The notes under the pieces: generated by a model
The model's database searches: none
What the model was told of the DNA's origin: nothing
What the model saw: only the letters and a program-made list of their open reading frames with translations
Translations under genes and position numbers: made by a program
Source of the DNA: CG2-30-36-16 sp964372115
GTDB taxonomy: Bacteria > Bacteroidota > Ignavibacteria > Ignavibacteriales > Ignavibacteriaceae
Assembly: GCA_964372115.1 (NCBI GenBank)
Contig: CAYJPN010000007.1
Coordinates: forward strand, 62,001-126,000
Reading direction: 5' to 3'
Length of the DNA: 64,000 bases
In this document: piece by piece, positions 50,720 to 60,230 of the stretch
How the letters are laid out: each line of letters opens with the position of its first letter
Numbering within the stretch: the stretch's first letter is position 1

Positions 50720-51472
50720 ATGATTTTATATGATGGACGAAATAAATTAACTGCCATAATAGTTGATGATGAACTTCACGGCAGGGAAAATCTTAAAAAA
50801 ATTTGTGAGACCTACTGCCCTGAGATTAATATTTTGGCTATCGCCGATTCTGTTGTTAACGCTAAAGAACTCGTCTCTATCCATAAACCCGATGTTGTTT
50901 TTCTTGATATTAGTATGCCGGTGTTAGACGGGTTTGATTTTCTTGATGAATTTGATGAACGAAATTTTATGGTAGTATTTGTCAGCGCTCATGAAGAATT
51001 CGGCATTAAGGCAGTTAAAGCCGGTGCTGTTGATTATCTGCTCAAACCAATTAATATAAAGGAACTCAAACAAACTGTTAAAAAATTATTAGAACTAATA
51101 AATAAAAAAGTGGAAGTTGAGTCATCAGCCGAATCCGGTAAACTGATGCTGCCTGCTTCGCACGGTTTTGAGGTCTTACTAACTGATAACATTATTCGTC
51201 TTGAAGCTCAAGGATGTTATACTAAAATAGTTATAGATGGCGGTAAGGATAAGACCGTTTCCCGCACATTGAAAGATTTTGAAGAGACACTTCCGAAAGA
51301 TTTATTTTTCCGAACCCACAAATCGCATATTATTAATTTAAAGTTCATAAAAGGGTATTCAAAATTTGGCGGTTACAATGCAATAATGATGGATAACAGT
51401 AAGGTCGAAATTTCCCGTCGAAAAGTTTCAGAATTTCTTCAAAGGTCTAAAGCAGTGATGAAAACAGTTTGA
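50720..51472 (+). CDS. LytTR-family response regulator
   Basis: A 250-residue regulator. The receiver domain has 'AIIVDDELHGRENLKKI', D63 in 'DVVFLDISMPVLDGFD', and 'DYLLKPINIKELKQTV'. The LytTR DNA-binding domain has 'NIIRLEAQGCYTKIVIDGG', 'SRTLKDFEETLPKDLFFRTHKSHIINLKFI' and 'VEISRRKVSEFLQ'. Its stop overlaps the kinase frame that follows, so the pair is co-translated. It could control the adjacent surface-protein genes at 54657 onward, but no binding sites were identified. Confidence 0.94.
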   Translation: MILYDGRNKLTAIIVDDELHGRENLKKICETYCPEINILAIADSVVNAKELVSIHKPDVVFLDISMPVLDGFDFLDEFDERNFMVVFVSAHEEFGIKAVKAGAVDYLLKPINIKELKQTVKKLLELINKKVEVESSAESGKLMLPASHGFEVLLTDNIIRLEAQGCYTKIVIDGGKDKTVSRTLKDFEETLPKDLFFRTHKSHIINLKFIKGYSKFGGYNAIMMDNSKVEISRRKVSEFLQRSKAVMKTV

Positions 51473-51474
51473 CG

Positions 51475-54400
51475 ATGGATAAACACAAATTCAGTGAAAA
51501 TAATCTGAGAGAGAATTTTAAAATAGCCCGTCCCTTCGAGAAGGGTTGGGATAGGCTTTTTTTTTCATTACTGATTTTTCTTTTCTCTTTTCAAAGTCTC
51601 TACTCTCAGACTCCACCCTATAACCACTACACTTCATCAGAAGGGTTGCCATCTTCTACCGTTTTTGATATGCTTCAGGATAAAGAAGGATTTATGTGGT
51701 TTGGAACTTTAAATGGTTTAAGCAGATTTGACGGAAAACATTTTATAAATTTTAATGAAAATGACGGACTTAACTCAGTTGTAATTACAGCGTTGCTGCC
51801 CGGAGACAACGGAGATATTTTTATCGGCAATTATGAAAAAGGGATCAACGTTTTACGCAACAGTAAAATCGAAAACTTCCGGAGGAAAATAAAAGGGACA
51901 AATTTTAATACGGCTTTTTTTTTAAGGCAGGATGGCAAAATTTACTCTTCCACCGCCTACGGAAGAATATCTGTTTTTCATGAAAAACCGGATTCAAGTC
52001 ACGACAATTTTATCGCGGTTCCCGCTTCATTATTTATCCAAAGATTAGCAAAATTATCTGACGGCAAGATACTTGCATTAAGTTCAAAAGGAATTTACCG
52101 CATTGAGAATAATAAATTTATAAAGGTTCATATAACCGGATTACCGGATGACAATTACTATTGTCTTGCTCAACGGAGCGACAGCAGCTACTTTATTGGG
52201 GCAAAAGGAGCTGTATATCAGGTCAAAAATAATAGCGTAATAAATAAATTTGTAATGGATTCATATGCGAATAAACTTTTTTACGCGATTTTCTGCGACA
52301 GCAAAAATAATATCTGGTTTTCAGTTCTTGGCAAGGGTTTCTTTGTAATTCCGTATGGAAGCAATAAAATATTAAACATCGGCGAAAAGATGGGATTGGA
52401 GAACACACAGATTGATGACTTTTATGAGGATAATGAAGGAAATATTTGGATTGCTTCTTTCGGCAAGGGAGTATATTGTTTGAATAATCTTTATCTAAGA
52501 AATTTTTCGGAAAAGGATGGATTAACTAATAACAATGTGAATTGTATTGTAAAAGCTAAGTCGGGTAAAATTTTATTCGGTACTATAAACGGTATCAGCA
52601 TTTTAGATAACGGAGTTATAAGCCCGCTTAAAGACAACAGCGGCAAAATTTTATCAGGATATATAAACGATATTAAATGTTACGACGAGGATATATATGT
52701 TTGCTGGGCGCCTGAAACTCCCGAAATAAAAAATGTTTATTACAAAGACTTGAATTTTCATTTTGTCAATTACCCTTCATTCTATAAAACCAAAACCGGA
52801 CTTTATATCTTAGGTAATGTTGGAAATGATTTGCGAATATTTTCAGAGTATCCCCCAAAAACTAAGAAGATTGTGCCGATTCCAATTTTTGGAGACAGTA
52901 TATACGCAAATCGCGTAAATGCTATTACCGGGGATTCCAAAAATAATATTTGGGTTGGTACAAGCCTCGGTCTGTGCAAACTTTCGGAAATAAATGCAAA
53001 AACCACTCCAGTTGAATTTAAGAAAACTTTCTTCCCGGAAAATCCTGTTCTTAGTTCAAAGATTAATTCGATTTTTGCTGATAATAAAAACCGGGTCTGG
53101 TTTACCGGCGTCAGAGGTATCGCGTATTACGATCTCGAAACTGATTCGGCTGTAAGTAATTTGAGCATGATAAATCTTGATAATTCGCTTCCAACTTCCA
53201 TAGCGATGGATAGCAAACAGAGAATCTGGATCGGAACGATGAAAGGACTTTATCTTCTGGAAGATGGAGAAGCTAAAATTCTCAATAAGCACACCGGTCT
53301 TCCTTCAAACGAAATACTTTCGCTTTATTTTGATGATGAAAAAAATTCTTTGTATATCGGCACAAGTGATGGAATTTCTTCCCTCGATATAACTTCATTC
53401 GATTCTTATGAGCATGCTAAACTCACTGTAAAAATGATAAATATAAAAGCGGGTGACTCGGTTTATACCAGCTACAGCAATTTGGTTTTTAATACTGACC
53501 AACATGACGTCTTTATTAATTTCAAAGCTATAAGTTATTCTTCCCCCGGTTCAATTAAATACAAATATCAACTTGATGATGATCAGTGGATTGAAACAGA
53601 GAATGATTTTTTGAATTTCATATCGCTTAAACATGGAGAGTATAAACTTCGGATAATAGCAAAAACGCAGAATGCTGATTGGAGCAAACCATATTTTCTT
53701 TCCTTCCGTATTTTGCCGAGATTCATTGACACAATTTGGTTTGACTTCCTACTCATAAGCGTTCTTGTAAGTATACTTGTGCTCATCATAATTTGGCGGT
53801 TTAAACTGAACAATAAAAAGATGAGAGCGGAATTAGAACTAACCGAGAAAATAAATGACCTCAAACATCAGGCGCTTTCGGCAATGATGAATCCCCATTT
53901 CATTTTTAACGCACTTAATTCAGTTCAATATCTAATCAACTCAAAGAAAAATGAAGAAGCGAATGATTATATAGCAATGATGGCGAAACTGATCAGAAAA
54001 AATCTTGATACTGCCGGCAGCGGGTTTATTCTTTTATCTGAAGAGATCAACCGGCTTAAACTTTATCTCGAACTTGAAAAACTACGATTCCATGAAAATT
54101 TTTCTTATGAAATTATCACCGGTGCGGATGTTGATGTAAGTTCGATAATGATTCCGAATATGATCATCCAGCCGTTTGCTGAAAATACTCTCTGGCACGG
54201 CATTATCAATTCCGGCATCAAAGGGCTGCTTACTATTTCATTTTCATTTGAAGATGTCAACATTGATTCAATAATTTCAAGGTCGTTAATAATAAAAATT
54301 ACGGATAACGGCATCGGCATTAACGCCGCAAAGAAGAACAAAAAAGAAGATCATATTTCAAAGGGGATACAAATAATTGAAGAACGGCTCAAATTACTGA

Positions 54401-54528
54401 GCACAAAAATGGAACTGCCAAAACCGATAATGCTCGACGATCTGAGCCGCCGCAATCCTAATTCTCAAGGAACCGAAGTGATAATTTCTCTTCCGCTTCC
54501 CCTTTATAAAATGATAAGTCAAGAATAA
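51475..54528 (+). CDS. Giant propeller sensor kinase of LytS type
   Basis: A 1017-residue sensor. The ATG at 51475 is chosen over a TTG overlapping the upstream stop. A polar N-terminus precedes the signal helix ('LFFSLLIFLFSFQSLYSQ'). Reg_prop blades ('GFMWFGTLNGLSRFDGKHF', 'NIWIASFGKGVYCLNN', 'NNIWVGTSLGLCKLSE', 'QRIWIGTMKGLYLLED') are followed by Y_Y_Y ('YKYQLDDDQWIETEND') and a membrane helix near 760-780. The His_kinase domain (PF06580 type) carries H808 in 'MMNPHFIFNALNSVQYLIN', and the ATPase 'ITDNGIGINAAK'. It is the partner of the LytTR regulator. Confidence 0.93.
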   Translation: MDKHKFSENNLRENFKIARPFEKGWDRLFFSLLIFLFSFQSLYSQTPPYNHYTSSEGLPSSTVFDMLQDKEGFMWFGTLNGLSRFDGKHFINFNENDGLNSVVITALLPGDNGDIFIGNYEKGINVLRNSKIENFRRKIKGTNFNTAFFLRQDGKIYSSTAYGRISVFHEKPDSSHDNFIAVPASLFIQRLAKLSDGKILALSSKGIYRIENNKFIKVHITGLPDDNYYCLAQRSDSSYFIGAKGAVYQVKNNSVINKFVMDSYANKLFYAIFCDSKNNIWFSVLGKGFFVIPYGSNKILNIGEKMGLENTQIDDFYEDNEGNIWIASFGKGVYCLNNLYLRNFSEKDGLTNNNVNCIVKAKSGKILFGTINGISILDNGVISPLKDNSGKILSGYINDIKCYDEDIYVCWAPETPEIKNVYYKDLNFHFVNYPSFYKTKTGLYILGNVGNDLRIFSEYPPKTKKIVPIPIFGDSIYANRVNAITGDSKNNIWVGTSLGLCKLSEINAKTTPVEFKKTFFPENPVLSSKINSIFADNKNRVWFTGVRGIAYYDLETDSAVSNLSMINLDNSLPTSIAMDSKQRIWIGTMKGLYLLEDGEAKILNKHTGLPSNEILSLYFDDEKNSLYIGTSDGISSLDITSFDSYEHAKLTVKMINIKAGDSVYTSYSNLVFNTDQHDVFINFKAISYSSPGSIKYKYQLDDDQWIETENDFLNFISLKHGEYKLRIIAKTQNADWSKPYFLSFRILPRFIDTIWFDFLLISVLVSILVLIIIWRFKLNNKKMRAELELTEKINDLKHQALSAMMNPHFIFNALNSVQYLINSKKNEEANDYIAMMAKLIRKNLDTAGSGFILLSEEINRLKLYLELEKLRFHENFSYEIITGADVDVSSIMIPNMIIQPFAENTLWHGIINSGIKGLLTISFSFEDVNIDSIISRSLIIKITDNGIGINAAKKNKKEDHISKGIQIIEERLKLLSTKMELPKPIMLDDLSRRNPNSQGTEVIISLPLPLYKMISQE

Positions 54529-54656
54529 GATCCCCTTTTCTAACCGTTAATTTCCAAATACCTACCGTTAATTTACTAACAACCGCCGAACACTTGTTAG
54601 CTATTGTAGCAGCTTTTTATTGTTGATAGCTTTGAACCAAAATTAAAGACAACAAA

Positions 54657-54902
54657 GTGAATATTCTAAAAATGCTGATGAGTTTATCTTCCAAAAAACA
54701 TCCTGACGCCGCTCCTCTTTTAATAATAAAAAAGGAAGCGAGTGACAATAACACAAAGGAATACAAGTCGATTGAAGAAGCAATTGCCGATTTAGAAAGT
54801 GACCCAAATGTATCAAAAGAAAAAATAGAAAAATTAAAATCGTCTCTGAAATCGCTAAAGAATAAAACTTCAATAACGATCAGGAATGGTGAGATAATAT
54901 GA
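54657..54902 (+). CDS. 81-residue protein, intact member of a duplicated pair
   Basis: A small charged protein from GTG 54657. After a short N-terminus comes 'EYKSIEEAIADLESDPNVSK', then a Lys-rich helix 'EKIEKLKSSLKSLKNK' and 'SITIRNGEII'. No signal peptide. No family recognised. A broken second copy lies at 56758-57086, and the conserved part across both is 'KSIEEAIADLE'. Each precedes a secreted-protein gene in the same direction (54934 and 57187). The GTG lacks a strong Shine-Dalgarno, so ATG 54672 is an alternative. Confidence 0.6.
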   Translation: MNILKMLMSLSSKKHPDAAPLLIIKKEASDNNTKEYKSIEEAIADLESDPNVSKEKIEKLKSSLKSLKNKTSITIRNGEII

Positions 54903-54933
54903 ATATAAATTTATTAAACAAACGAGGTACGTT

Positions 54934-56658
54934 ATGAAAAAACATTTATTCCTTTTTACTCTTCTTTCAGTATTTGTTTTTACGCAAGTAGGATGGGGAC
55001 AGACAACTTACACGTGGATAGGTGGTGTTTCTGACTGGAACACAGCTTCAAATTGGAATCCCGCACGCAACACTCCTGCAAATAATGACATAATTCAATT
55101 CAACACTCCAGGAACTTTTAATCCTTATAGTATTCCAAATCAAACTATCGGTCAACTTATTATTCCAACAAACTCAATCGTGACATTATCGCTAGGTGGA
55201 AATACGTTGACTATTGAAAGTTCTGCAATCGTTAATGGTACGCTTGACGCACAAGGTGGTGTTATTTCAGGTACAGGTTCATTTACGCTTGGAGCAACCG
55301 GAACGCTAAATATTCAAAATGCTGCGGGTATTGATGGTGCCATTGCTGTCAGCGGCACAAGAACGTTTACTGACGGCGCAAGCTATGTCTTTCGAGGTAC
55401 ACCCACAACTACTCCATTTAGTTCATCAGTTGTTTCAGTTGTTGCTACAAATATTACGACTTACCACTGGGTAACATTAAATAAAGATGTATCTGTTTCG
55501 GGTATTGTTACTATTCAGTCACCCTTAACACTTGGAACAAATAATTTGACACTGCAATATGGCGCCACGATAGTCGGCTCTGGTGGCTCTCTTGGTAGTA
55601 ACTATAAAATGATTGACGTATCCGGAACTGGTGAATTGCGAAAAGAATTTACAACAACCGGGTCGTTCACGTTTCCTATTGGCACGGCCATTTCTAATAC
55701 CTATTCTCCAGTAACGGTAAACTTCACTTCAGGCACTTTCAGGGCTGACTATGTAGGAGTGAAATTTATAAACAGTAAGCATCCGAATAATACAAGCGCT
55801 ACAAATTTCATAAATCGGTATTGGACAATTACGCAAAGCGGCATTAGTAGTTTTAGCTGCGATGTAACGGCAACATATGTTGCTGGTGATGTCGCGGGAA
55901 CAGAAGCCAGTATCTATTGCGGCGCATACAATGGCTCTGCATGGACACAGTACAGCGCAACAAATACGGGGAGCCATCAACTTACTGCAACAGCAGTCAC
56001 ATCCTTCCCTAAAGATTTTACGGGAGGCGAACCAAGTGCGCTCCCAGTCGAGCTCACCTCTTTCACCGCATTTTCCCGCGACAGCAAAGTGGAACTCAAA
56101 TGGAAGACAGCCACCGAATTAAATAATTATGGGTTTGAAATTGAGCGGTCAGTAGTCAGCGATCAACGTTCAGTTATCAGCGGTCAGCTTTCAGAATGGG
56201 AAAAAATTGGATTTGTAAACGGAGCGGGTAACAGCAATTCACCAAAAGAATATAGTTTCATTGATCATTCTGTATTGTCAGGAAGTTATTCATACCGCCT
56301 TAAACAACTTGACAATAACGGCATCTTTAAATACAGCAGTGATGTTGAAGTTACTGTCGGTCAGTTTCCGAATGATTATTCTCTTAATCAAAATTATCCA
56401 AATCCCTTTAATCCGGAAACGAAAATTCGTTATAGCATTCCTATTGTAGAGACACACGGCGGTGCTTCTGTACAAAACGTTTTATTGAAAGTTTATGATA
56501 TGCTTGGAAGAGAAGTTGCAACATTGGTAAACGAAGTTCAAGAAGCCGGTACGTATGAGGTTTCCTTCAATGGAAAATCATTTACAAGCGGCGCATACTT
56601 TTACAGATTCCAGTCAGGGGATTTTGTCAAAATTAACAAGATGACTTTGATGAAGTAG
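54934..56658 (+). CDS. T9SS-exported repetitive surface protein
   Basis: A 574-residue protein with a signal peptide (cleavage after 'TQVGWGQ'). The N-terminal half is Thr/Asn/Gly-rich, beta-helix-like sequence of the autotransporter-adhesin kind ('WIGGVSDWNTASNWNP', 'TIESSAIVNGTLDAQGGVIS', 'GATGTLNIQNAAG'). A fibronectin-like 'VELTSFTAFSRDSKVELKWKTATELNNYGFEIERS' module follows, common just before T9SS domains. The C-terminus is the sorting domain ('NQNYPNPFNPETKIRYSIP', 'GAYFYRFQSGDFVK'). Two repeat insertions interrupt it in frame (56149-56190 and 56448-56474). Probably cell-surface; role unknown. Confidence 0.78.
   Translation: MKKHLFLFTLLSVFVFTQVGWGQTTYTWIGGVSDWNTASNWNPARNTPANNDIIQFNTPGTFNPYSIPNQTIGQLIIPTNSIVTLSLGGNTLTIESSAIVNGTLDAQGGVISGTGSFTLGATGTLNIQNAAGIDGAIAVSGTRTFTDGASYVFRGTPTTTPFSSSVVSVVATNITTYHWVTLNKDVSVSGIVTIQSPLTLGTNNLTLQYGATIVGSGGSLGSNYKMIDVSGTGELRKEFTTTGSFTFPIGTAISNTYSPVTVNFTSGTFRADYVGVKFINSKHPNNTSATNFINRYWTITQSGISSFSCDVTATYVAGDVAGTEASIYCGAYNGSAWTQYSATNTGSHQLTATAVTSFPKDFTGGEPSALPVELTSFTAFSRDSKVELKWKTATELNNYGFEIERSVVSDQRSVISGQLSEWEKIGFVNGAGNSNSPKEYSFIDHSVLSGSYSYRLKQLDNNGIFKYSSDVEVTVGQFPNDYSLNQNYPNPFNPETKIRYSIPIVETHGGASVQNVLLKVYDMLGREVATLVNEVQEAGTYEVSFNGKSFTSGAYFYRFQSGDFVKINKMTLMK
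56149..56190 (+). repeat. Two in-frame 21-bp tandem repeats in a T9SS cargo gene
   Basis: Units TCAGTAGTCAGCGATCAACG+T (56149-56169) and TCAGTTATCAGCGGTCAGCT+T (56170-56190) encode SVVSDQR and SVISGQL; a third partial unit gives SE. They sit between 'FEIER' and 'WEKIGFV', which are contiguous in the usual module. Confidence 0.7.
56448..56474 (+). repeat. Palindromic repeat in a T9SS domain, diverged copy
   Basis: AGACACAC (56450-56457), GGCG, GTGCTTCT (56462-56469), the same element as at 43981-44007 with two mismatches in the stem. It encodes 'ETHGGASVQ' at the homologous place in the sorting domain. Confidence 0.7.
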
Positions 56659-56757
56659 CGTCAAATTGAAAACCATAAAAAAGCTGAAGGGTTTTTTTGC
56701 AAAATAGAATTCAATGTCTGCACCTCTTTTAATTTAATTATAAAGGAAGTTGCAGAC

Positions 56758-57086
56758 ATGTCCCGCACGAGGGAAGATGCAAGTGTAGAAGAATTCAAAT
56801 CAATTGAAGAAGCCATTGCGGATTTGGAAAATGATCGAACGTTTCTAAGGATAAAATGAAAAGTTAAGATCAGCTATTAAAATTTTGAAGAATAAAACTA
56901 ACATTAAGATTAGTACCTTAACTCAAAAGTTCGTGTAATATTTGGCGGAATATTAATGAGACAAATAAAACGATAGAATGGCTGAATGAAGATGAATGGA
57001 TGAATGTTTTTCATTCAAACATACAACCATTCAATCATTCTAATTTGGTTCTGGCTTGTCCAGGTTAGGAACGGTGAGATAATATA
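56758..57086 (+). pseudogene. Frameshifted, interrupted paralog of the 81-residue protein
   Basis: AAGGAAG precedes ATG 56758. The frame reads 'EEFKSIEEAIADLEND', clearly the paralog of the gene at 54657. It then shifts frame ('FLRIK' and stop), and the remaining homology ('KLRSAIKILKNK') is in another frame. At the 3' end the homology is split: 'AAGATTAG' near 56906-56913 and 'GAACGGTGAGATAATAT' near 57069-57085 correspond to contiguous bases in the intact gene, and the roughly 155 bases between them are repeat copy B. A dead gene with an insertion. Confidence 0.75.
56913..57069. repeat. Dispersed intergenic repeat, copy B (about 157 bp), inserted in a pseudogene
   Basis: Aligns with copy A at 6425-6584. 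Here both borders can be placed, because the surrounding pseudogene has an intact paralog without the insertion. TTAG occurs at each border (56910-56913 and 57065-57068), a possible 4-base target duplication, although 'TTAGG' is also seen at the end of copy A. An internal hairpin TGAATG…CATTCA is conserved in both copies. No protein is encoded. Confidence 0.75.
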
Positions 57087-57186
57087 ATGCTGCAAATAAT
57101 AATTACCGGGGCAAACGCCCGCCGTGCGGAAAATTCAATTTTTATTGAATAAAAATTATAACAACATTTAAATTAAAAGATAGTAC

Positions 57187-60100
57187 ATGATGCGAAAATT
57201 AATTCTGCTCTTAAATATAATATTCTTTATCAGTACCGGTTTTTCTCAGGTTATTGTTACGCTTCAACAGCCGCCGCAATACCAATTCAAATTGGAGAAC
57301 ATGTGGAAAGTTATTCTAACTAACCCAACAAGCGCATCGTACAGCGTTTACCTTGAAGGCTATGCAACAGAATCAACTTCCGGGATGATAGTGGACGCAA
57401 CGACAGCTACTTTTACTCTTCCGCCAGGAACTCGTATTATTACTTCAGGCGATATTATGCCAATAAGCGTACGTTCTTCAAATGGGAAGTACGATCGGGT
57501 AGTTAAAAATATCGGGGGTGTGCCAACCGGTGATTATGAAATTTGCGTTTCTGTAATTAATGCTGACGACGGCTCGGTTATCGGCAGTCAGTGCATTCAA
57601 CAGCAAGTTATGAATCTTACACAGGTTGAACTGCTCCAGCCGGAAGACGGCGCCATTTTTAGTTCATTAGAAGCATTGAGTCAAAACTCGAATGAAGAAG
57701 AAACATTCGAGAAACGATTTGTAGCAGGAAAGAACAGCTTCGGTCAATCATCAAAAGAAAACCAAAAAAAGTTTGATCCTCAACCCACAGATAGTACACA
57801 GAAAATCTCTTATCGAACAAGAGAGTCAGATACAATAGAGAACGCATCAAACAGAATATCAATTGATATAAAAGATTATGATGAAAAAATAGAAATTGTA
57901 AACGGTTCATTTATAGTTTTTAACTGGCTTCCTCCAACACCGGTGGATGCGGCACAACGAATCACTTATTCAATCAAAATAACAGAGAAATTCGGACAGC
58001 AGTCTTCCTATGACGCTCTGCAATCCAATCCGGCATTTTACAGACAAAGCAATATTTACTCTACAATATTTCAATTTCCTGTTGCTGCACGAGAGTTCAC
58101 TGCAGGTAAAAGTTATGCTTGGCAGGTAAACGCTTACATAAATGGTACGTTAGTTTCCACAAGTGAAGTAAGAGATTTTACATTTGGGAAAAACGAAACA
58201 AATTTTACTCAAACGAAGCCTCAGAAACTTAGCGGCTTGCCTGTCGGTTTATCCGGCTTAACCAACGTCGGATATGCTAATAATTTTAGACCTTTCGGCA
58301 CTAATACCGCCACTTCCTTCGGAATGAATTCACAGGGTGATATTATTAATTTTTCCGGTTCAGCAAAACTGGAAACACAAACAGCGCGTAGAGAGGGCTT
58401 CAATTCTGAAGTACCTGAACGGTTTACAAATCTTGAGATATACCCTGTCCTTACAATTTACGGATTACCTTTTTCTTCCAATATTCTTCTTTCTTCCCAG
58501 CAGCAGCCTTCAAAGCAAAGCATGAATAGTTTTGGATTAAACTTTGATCTCAAAACTTTTCGGAGCAATCTACTGGAAAGAGTTTCGGCTAAAGCTGATG
58601 AACTTGCGGAATCTGAAGAATTGGGTCTTGCCGAACTGAATGAAAATTTGGAAAAATTGGATGCATTGAAAATTCAATTAAAAGCATTGGAAGAAAATCC
58701 CGTTAACAGTGAAGAAATAGACTCATTGAAAAGTAATCTCGCAGCGCTCGAAGAAGCTAACAAAATGATGGGAAGCGCCGAAGAGATGAAATCAAAAATT
58801 GAAAGCATGAGAGACCCGGAAAACTTGAATGAAAGCCTCGATGAGTTTGATCTTCTTTCGGGAACAGAAAAGATTTTTATGTCTGTTCAGACGATTGGCT
58901 TCGGTATAAATTATCCCGATTATACGCCGCATACACTTAGCGGTGTTCCGGTTAACGGAATTAATATTGAGATAAACCCTGCTTTCTTTTATCTCGCTTT
59001 TGCCGGTACAGCAAATCAAAAAGGAATTGAAAACATGGCATACAGAAGAAACTTGTTTGCCGGGCGTTTTGGCGTGGGCACCAAAGACGAAAGTCATTTT
59101 CACTTTACAGGTTTATATGCAAAGGATGATGAACATTCAATTGTAGTCGGCACAGAGAATCTTTCACTTACTCCAAAAGCAAATTATCTATTCGGAATTG
59201 AAGGGAAACTCGCTCTGTTTGACGATGATTTAACACTTGAAGGCGAGGCAGTAGGCTCTATGTTAACACGCGATGTACGCTCTGCCGATTTAGAGAATGA
59301 TGCTATTCCTAAATTCATAAAAAATTTGGTGCATCCAAAAATCAGCAGTTCTGTAGATTTTATGTATGCTGCAAAAGCTTCTTATTCACTCGATGAGACG
59401 AGCACAAAAATATCAATGGGAATGAAAATGATCGGTCCCGGCTTTACATCTCTTGGCGTACCAAATCTTAGAACGGATTACTTTGGCTACGAAGGCAAAC
59501 TCGATCAGAAATTTATGAAAAGAAGAATATCACTTAGCACTTCCTTTAAGAGCCAAAGGGATAATCTTATCGATTGGAAATCCTACACCACAACTACAAC
59601 ATCTGTAAATGTTAATCTCGGACTTAGATTTCCTAATTTACCTTCATTAAACTTTATATACTCTCCTTATTTTCAGAAGAATAATAAATCGGAGCCAGCT
59701 AAGATTGTAGATAACAAAACAAATATATTTTCGGTAATGACTTCGTACAGCTACCCGGTTATGGAATTTCAAAGCTCAACAAATTTATCATTTTCGCTTC
59801 AGCAAACAAAAACATTTTCTGGCATCGCAGACTTCAGTACAGACAACTTTATGGTAACTCAGACGGCTACATTTATAACACCGCTTACGTTTGCCGGCAC
59901 TTTTGGCATTATACATTTAAAGCCCGTGGGAGATTATAGCCGCATCACCACTTTCGATCTCAGCGCTTCATTTCCGATTTTTGAAATAGTACAAAGCACA
60001 CTCGGCTTCCGGATAGCATTAGAGAAAGACAAAAATAAAAAGTTCGGACTTTACGGCGGCGCATCGGTATCTCTGTTAGATAATTATATTCTTGATGTCA

Positions 60101-60189
60101 GCGTCGAACAATCTACCTATAGCGAGTGGAATTTTTTAACCGAATATTCTGATCTTGTTTTACGAGCAACAATACAGGCTGCTTGGTAA
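57187..60189 (+). CDS. Probable outer-membrane barrel protein sharing N-terminal domains with the Met-RTX protein
   Basis: A 1000-residue protein with a signal peptide (cleavage after 'STGFSQ'). Residues about 20-150 ('VTLQQPPQYQFKLENMWKVI', 'LPPGTRIITSGDIMP', 'GVPTGDYEICVSVINADDG') and 240-345 ('FNWLPPTPVDAAQRITYSIKI', 'KSYAWQVNAYING') are homologous to the same regions of the protein at 60231. They resemble the TANFOR-type domain of Bacteroidota. A coiled coil follows (about 460-545, 'LGLAELNENLEKLDALKIQL'), then about 440 residues of alternating strands ending in 'DLVLRATIQAAW', an aromatic C-terminus as in outer-membrane barrels. The family of the barrel is not recognised. Confidence 0.7.
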   Translation: MMRKLILLLNIIFFISTGFSQVIVTLQQPPQYQFKLENMWKVILTNPTSASYSVYLEGYATESTSGMIVDATTATFTLPPGTRIITSGDIMPISVRSSNGKYDRVVKNIGGVPTGDYEICVSVINADDGSVIGSQCIQQQVMNLTQVELLQPEDGAIFSSLEALSQNSNEEETFEKRFVAGKNSFGQSSKENQKKFDPQPTDSTQKISYRTRESDTIENASNRISIDIKDYDEKIEIVNGSFIVFNWLPPTPVDAAQRITYSIKITEKFGQQSSYDALQSNPAFYRQSNIYSTIFQFPVAAREFTAGKSYAWQVNAYINGTLVSTSEVRDFTFGKNETNFTQTKPQKLSGLPVGLSGLTNVGYANNFRPFGTNTATSFGMNSQGDIINFSGSAKLETQTARREGFNSEVPERFTNLEIYPVLTIYGLPFSSNILLSSQQQPSKQSMNSFGLNFDLKTFRSNLLERVSAKADELAESEELGLAELNENLEKLDALKIQLKALEENPVNSEEIDSLKSNLAALEEANKMMGSAEEMKSKIESMRDPENLNESLDEFDLLSGTEKIFMSVQTIGFGINYPDYTPHTLSGVPVNGINIEINPAFFYLAFAGTANQKGIENMAYRRNLFAGRFGVGTKDESHFHFTGLYAKDDEHSIVVGTENLSLTPKANYLFGIEGKLALFDDDLTLEGEAVGSMLTRDVRSADLENDAIPKFIKNLVHPKISSSVDFMYAAKASYSLDETSTKISMGMKMIGPGFTSLGVPNLRTDYFGYEGKLDQKFMKRRISLSTSFKSQRDNLIDWKSYTTTTTSVNVNLGLRFPNLPSLNFIYSPYFQKNNKSEPAKIVDNKTNIFSVMTSYSYPVMEFQSSTNLSFSLQQTKTFSGIADFSTDNFMVTQTATFITPLTFAGTFGIIHLKPVGDYSRITTFDLSASFPIFEIVQSTLGFRIALEKDKNKKFGLYGGASVSLLDNYILDVSVEQSTYSEWNFLTEYSDLVLRATIQAAW

Positions 60190-60230
60190 AGAACAACAGA
60201 AATTTATTTTATTAAACGAAGGAAAAAAGA

